Assembly: GCA_029532415.1 (NCBI GenBank)
Contig: JAQOTA010000071.1
Location: forward strand, 1-64,000
Source of the DNA: Marasmius tenuissimus
Lineage: Eukaryota > Basidiomycota > Agaricomycetes > Agaricales > Marasmiaceae
DNA length: 64,000 nucleotides
Reading direction: 5' to 3'
In this document: positions 59,487-64,000 of the stretch, piece after piece
Position numbering within the stretch: the stretch's first letter is position 1
Layout of the letters: each line of letters starts with the position of its first letter
Position numbers and translations under genes: made by a program
The notes under the pieces: generated by a model
The model's input: only the letters and a program-made list of their open reading frames with translations
Database searches by the model: none
What the model was told of the DNA's origin: nothing

Positions 59487-60822
59487 ATGAATGTACAGCT
59501 CTCCGCGACAGGTAAGCCCCGACTCATGATAGGTTCCCCGTCTACATGCTCACCTCGCCCAGTTCTAGGCCTCTTTTTAACTACGGGAGATATATTTCTG
59601 TGTCTGAGGGACGAAAAAGAACTCATATGGAAGTGAGTGCCATCTGTCCCGACGCCAAATGATCTAAAGTTGAATCCTGATTGTCGTGGTTGAGTTTCCC
59701 GACGCTGTTTCAAACTCCCGAACAATCCTTGTACTTCTTGTCTAGATACCTCGCCATACTTGCTCAGATGTGAGCACATCATCCGAATACGAACAAGGTT
59801 CACTAAAAGTCTAGAACGAACTGTAGCTGTGATGTTGTGACTGCCACCTTCTGGAAGTACAAGTACATTGCGATCCCGGCTCGCCATTGTTACATCCACC
59901 TGGTGTACAAGAGCGTGGTATGCTGGACGTTTGTCATCCTTCTACAGATGGTTCTTATGCTACGAGGTGGGAGGCCAACGCCCGCTCTTACGAACATCTA
60001 CCAATCTTACGTGCTCGCTCAGTATACGCGCTTTACAGCAGAAGCAAGCCGATGGCTTACTTTCTCGGACTCATCCTTCTGGCGAGGGTAGCTCTCGGAT
60101 CCTGGGTCATTGGCCGATATCGAAACTTCGCTGCGGACTCCATGGGCTTCGACTTCATTTGCCTCACAGAGGCTCGAGCTCATAGCGAGCCAGGTCTTGC
60201 TGCGTTTCTGTAAGCGCATCAACTTCCCGTGGAAGCCCTCGACAGGTGACATTTCGCTATGTAGATTCGGAGAGATAGCTTTCCAAGCTATAATGTTGGT
60301 CCTCACGATGTTTAAGACCTATCCGTGGTCTCTCAAGGGTGTCTTCTCCCTCGCACCCGACCTTGCGTCGGTGCTAAACAGGGACGCTCTGTTGGTGTTC
60401 ATTGCTGTTTATGGTCCGTAAGCTCGGTATCATCTGACGTGTGCAGACGCTCATTCTTTGGCGAAGGAACCCTTACGTCCATCATCGTCACCTCATATCA
60501 GAGGGGAATGGGCGTTCTTTTCGTCTATCCGTACGTTGTCGCCGCATAAATCATCCGAAATGCAAACGCTTGATCACCCGCTACTACAGGCTATTTGTCT
60601 CGATAGTCTCGTGTGTGGTATGTCACCTCAAATTGAGTCTTATCGGGGGCGTTGATTTACACTTACTCCGACTTCAAGGGATGCCACCTTGTCCTCCATC
60701 TCCAGCGACTCGCTCGAAGGGGATCCGCTGCAAACGAAGCAGATGTTCTCACTGATTTGAGCGCCAATATGACTTGGAACTTTCGAACGCGAGATTTCTG
60801 CGCCACCGAGGCTGAATCCTAA
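59487..60822 (+). CDS. DUF6533-like multi-pass membrane protein, intact copy
   Basis: Nine exons, all with GT-AG borders and closing phases: 59487-59511, 59563-59632, 59746-59769, 59815-59966, 60023-60209, 60265-60417, 60447-60530, 60590-60617 and 60679-60822, coding 288 residues. It starts MNVQLSATVLGLFLTTGDIF and LCLRDEKELIW, followed by a short YLAIL segment on the 24-base exon 3. Next come KYKYIAIPARHCYIHL and VVCWTFVILLQMVLML, then RVYALYSRSKPMAYFLGLIL, the diagnostic RVYALY of DUF6533. Helices follow around QAIMLVLTMF, NRDALLVFIAVYG and FVSIVSCVGCHLVLHLQR, with a polar tail ending CATEAES. About seven membrane passes are expected. This is the undamaged member of a three-copy set; the others lie 54-58 kb to the left in reverse orientation. 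Role unknown for the family. Confidence 0.87.
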
Positions 60823-62559
60823 CGACAGTTTCTACATGGTGTTGCCACACCGTGTGGGACATCGGTCGGATACCCACTACATTCCATATACCACCTTCGC
60901 CCCTCCATCCCCAATCGCAGACATTCTTTCCTTATACCATATCCCTTCTACTAGTCCCGCTCATCTGTTCATTTAAAAAACGAAGTATTCATAAGATCCT
61001 GATTCCTTAGGCTGTAGCTCCAAGATTCGTGGAAACCATTTTCGAGGCCTTTACGACGTTAGGTCTCGGCGCTTCAGAAATGGTGTACTTTCAGCCCAGC
61101 CCACAACTACGATCGCAATCTATATCCCCTGGCTCGGAGGGACTGAAGCATATAGGCTAAACTCAAGGTACCCGTGAAGATCGAGAAGCATGAAACGGCG
61201 GATTTGTTTACCCCCGCAGCCAACCAATTGTAGCTACAGTATAGAAACACCTTCATTATCTACGAGGGTCATTTCCAAACTTGTCCATGGACTGTGTCAG
61301 TGAGTCACCATGAGAGGACCCAGGTTTGGGTGTTCCTGCGCCTTAATTACATTTACGGGATAAATACGGGATAAAGGTGGAAAATGACGCCAGTAGTAGT
61401 TTGAGACTTATCGGATAGTGAATGAAATTATAACGGACTGACAATAAAGTCGATTGAAAGAAAAATTGGCAACTTTGCTGCTTGCAAGAGCAGCCGGAGG
61501 ACCGGAACGCGGTCCGTGATGACAAAGCCAGTCTCGTTCACAGCGCCCACAATGACCAACAGTTACATCAGACTCGTCTCCTCTATCATCTGTGAATTTT
61601 CCATTACATCCAAATACCGCATTTTCGACGAATACCAAACAGAAATTCAACAAATCCAACATCGGCATTTGCGAGTGCGCAATGTTTGATTAACATTCTA
61701 AGCAGCAAGAGTCCAGTACAGTGTGGAGTCACCTCGACCCTCAGCCTCAATACCGCAGGATAACGCCTTGGAATGGCTCTCAAGAATAGATGCGGACAAG
61801 GTTAATGCACTCACTACCATTGGCACTGTCTGCGGCTGCCAGAGCTTGCTTTGAGCACGCTCAACTAGATTTGTGGTGCGCACTGGGTTTGCTCGCTTGT
61901 TAAGGCTTCAAGCTTCAAGCTCCAAGTTTCCTCGGACTTCGCTGACACAGTTTCCAGAAAAATCACGTACGCGACTCTGGAATTCAAAGCCGGTGCCCTC
62001 GAGGCTCTTGGAAACAAGCATATGGCCACGCGGGAAAGAAGATCCTAAATCTGTGTCGAATACCAGAATGGAGGTGGTCATTCTCTGAACAGAATTCTCT
62101 AGCTCGGGCTAAGCGTGCTATGACGCTGATCTGTTTTCACACTGATGGTGGAGATCCCAGAGCGGTAGTTGCTCGAAGTCGTAGGGTGGGCAGAGGTGAA
62201 TCATTGACAAACCGGCGGAGATGCGCCTTGCCGTATGAACCAAGGAGGAGGGCAGAGCGTTGATCAAGTTGGAAGAAGAATTGGCCCCTACACTGCGTGT
62301 CGCCGCTCAGTGCCTTTTGTGGCGAGAATCTACCCCTCTTGTCTAGATCATTGATGTAGATTTCCTATTCAGCTTATATTTGACGAGTGGAACGGAAGCT
62401 TACATTGATCTAGGCGTACCTGAAGTGATATGGACCCCAAAGATAGCATGCTGCGCCCATGAACTGTCAGTGTTTGGGCCTGTACAGCTTTGCCCGTGTC
62501 AGCTGAACTTCGCCCGCTGTACCCTTCCTCTGCCTTCAAGTGTGTTCAGCACCCCTCAC
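60823..62559. other. Gene-free region of 1.7 kb
   Basis: Frames here are under 90 codons and mutually overlapping, with no domain resemblance. The sequence ttaaggcttcaagcttcaagctcc near 61900 is a small aagcttc repeat. The right end is the promoter of the last gene. Confidence 0.5.
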
Positions 62560-64000
62560 ATGCCAATGACTACTACTTTCTTTTCCAAGGCGAGGAACTT
62601 CTCAATCAAAGGCGGGACGTTCAATGCCGTCCAAGGCGACCAGTACGTTATAACCCAAGTGCAAGATGCCCAGAAGAGAAGGAGATACATTGAAGGAGAC
62701 GATGAGCATGAGGAAGCTGAATACGAGGAAGTACGTCTCTCTCTGGCCCCAGCTTGTCCAGTCATTCATCGAAACGACTTTTCAGTACGTTGAAATCAAG
62801 CGAGGCGACATTCTGGCCGTCCGTGATATACATCGTTACTGCGAGTGGCGATGGGACGAGGAAAAGAAGGAGCATGTTCTGACGTACCAATGCGAGAAGG
62901 CTGTTTTTACGGGGGAGCTGAGATTGGGAAGAGGAAGCGAGACATCCAAATTCACGATTATCTCGTACGATGGCCCCGATGCTCTCAAGGTGCGTGGCTA
63001 GTGTATCCGAAGTCCTCTACATCATTGATGAGTTGAATAGGCATGGAAAGCGGATTTTCGGGAATACTCACAAGTCAAGTTCGTCGCCCGATGCCCATGC
63101 GCTGAGCCCTTATCCCTGCTTTCCCCGCTGACATGATCACCAGACGCACAGACATCGCGCAGCTGTTCGGCATCAATCGATCTAGGATTCCCTTTTTAAT
63201 ATTCTATGGAGGTAGGCCGGCTCGTATACGTGCCACGGAATCCTGCTAACCTACCCAACCAGAGCTTGTACCGGCGGCACAGTTCACGAAGGGCCTGGGA
63301 CAATTATCCAGGACCTATCTCGAATTACTTAGAGTAAGTGACGCAGGACATCCGTCCATCTCATACTGACATATTTACTGTAGAGACAACTAGGCTGTGA
63401 CGACAGCGAGATGTGGATGGACCCTCGAATTGGAGTTCTATGCGCTGGACCGGAGGGGCCATGGTGCGAGGATATGTTCAAGTCGATCCTTCCACCCTGT
63501 GAGGTTCCAACGGACGTTGAGCTCCTAAAAGAGGACGTCTTTCTTCGCTATCTGGCAAGCTTGCGGTTAGGTGGAGATTTCGACAACGAAATTCTCGCGG
63601 TGCTTGGGTCGGTCACGTCTGGCCCAGATAAATCCGACCTAATCCCTTCTCGACCAAGTATCGTATCGGCAGTGACCAACACGGTGATAGCTGTTAGAAG
63701 CGGGAGTCTGTGGAGTTGGGGTACTTGGGATCGCTGCCTTGGAGAGAGGGACCTGTTGGAAAATGGTTTGAACAGGTAAGCGAATGGCGCATACCTTTGG
63801 CGTTGGCGATGCTCATCTGTCCATAGGTTCACTCTTCAACACTCTCAGTTCAAATTTCAGTTGCAGTTGGACGTGCACGAAGAACACATTTGCTGGCTCT
63901 CGCAATCGTTGAATATCTTCCACACATCTCATGTTTCGCTGGAGGATGATCTGAGCACTTACAGTCAGTCACGAGAGCCCGTTTAATTTGCGGTGTAGTA
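62560..64000 (+). CDS. Conserved basidiomycete protein of unknown function (runs off right edge)
   Basis: Seven exons are visible: 62560-62730, 62786-62989, 63041-63078, 63144-63211, 63263-63333, 63384-63775 and 63827-63963, after which an intron appears to begin before the window ends. The N-terminus has FSIKGGTFNAVQGDQYVITQ, a pattern that starts many agaricomycete orphan and NACHT-type proteins. It continues with EIKRGDILAVRDIHRYCEW, FTIISYDGPDALKAWKADF, QLFGINRSRIPFLIFYGELV and EMWMDPRIGVLCAGPEGPWC, the order seen in a large family of basidiomycete proteins without known role. No nucleoside triphosphatase motif is present in the visible 360 residues, and no signal peptide. The C-terminus is missing, so a domain further on cannot be excluded. 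Confidence 0.78.

Overview
The window is nuclear DNA of a filamentous basidiomycete, most likely an agaricomycete. Nearly every gene is cut by short GT-AG introns of about 50-65 bases, exons can be only a few bases long, and several families are typical of mushrooms: multi-pass membrane proteins resembling DUF6533 and DUF6534, a protein with a GGTFNAVQGDQY start, and standalone adenylation enzymes. No CRISPR array, bacterial operon, rRNA gene or intact transposon was seen, and no tRNA was noticed by eye.

Left part (1-9.8 kb): the 5' end of orotate phosphoribosyltransferase, then a tandem duplication. Unit 1 (about 0.49-3.64 kb) and unit 2 (about 3.75-7.52 kb) each hold a DUF6533-like gene followed by a DUF6534-like gene, all on the minus strand; a further DUF6534-like gene follows at 8.4-9.6 kb. 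Several copies are visibly damaged: a stop codon in the first DUF6533-like copy, a lost splice acceptor in the second, a truncated DUF6534 copy in unit 1 and a one-base frameshift in the last. An intact DUF6533-like paralogue with the same nine-exon layout lies inverted at 59.5-60.8 kb.

Middle part (10.7-31.9 kb): a Baeyer-Villiger-type monooxygenase, a Tlg1/syntaxin-6 SNARE, an RS/RD-rich protein behind a cluster of E2F/MBF-like sites, a salicylate-hydroxylase-like flavin monooxygenase, a formamidase in 26 exons, an Arb1-like Argonaute chaperone subunit that carries WG/GW repeats, cyclophilin H, a nuclear-looking protein with a basic segment, and a MINDY deubiquitinase ending in a CaaX box. 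Arb1-like/cyclophilin H and basic protein/MINDY are divergent pairs sharing short promoters.

Right part (32-64 kb): a Ser/Thr-rich putative exon, a metal-dependent amidohydrolase, a leucine-rich-repeat protein, a gene-poor region with decayed reading frames (40.9-43.7 kb), the U5 snRNP 40-kDa WD40 protein, a small secreted protein, an ExoX-C-like domain protein divergent from a class 3 lipase, a single-pass Ser/Thr-rich surface-sensor-like protein, a standalone adenylation-domain protein, a Ser-rich protein, a short-chain dehydrogenase, the third DUF6533-like gene, and a gene truncated by the right edge.

The set mixes housekeeping genes (pyrimidine synthesis, splicing, vesicle fusion, ubiquitin removal, RNA silencing) with accessory oxidoreductases and hydrolases; no single pathway links them. 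Exon coordinates were deduced by hand from splice signals, reading phase and family homology, and have not been tested against transcripts.
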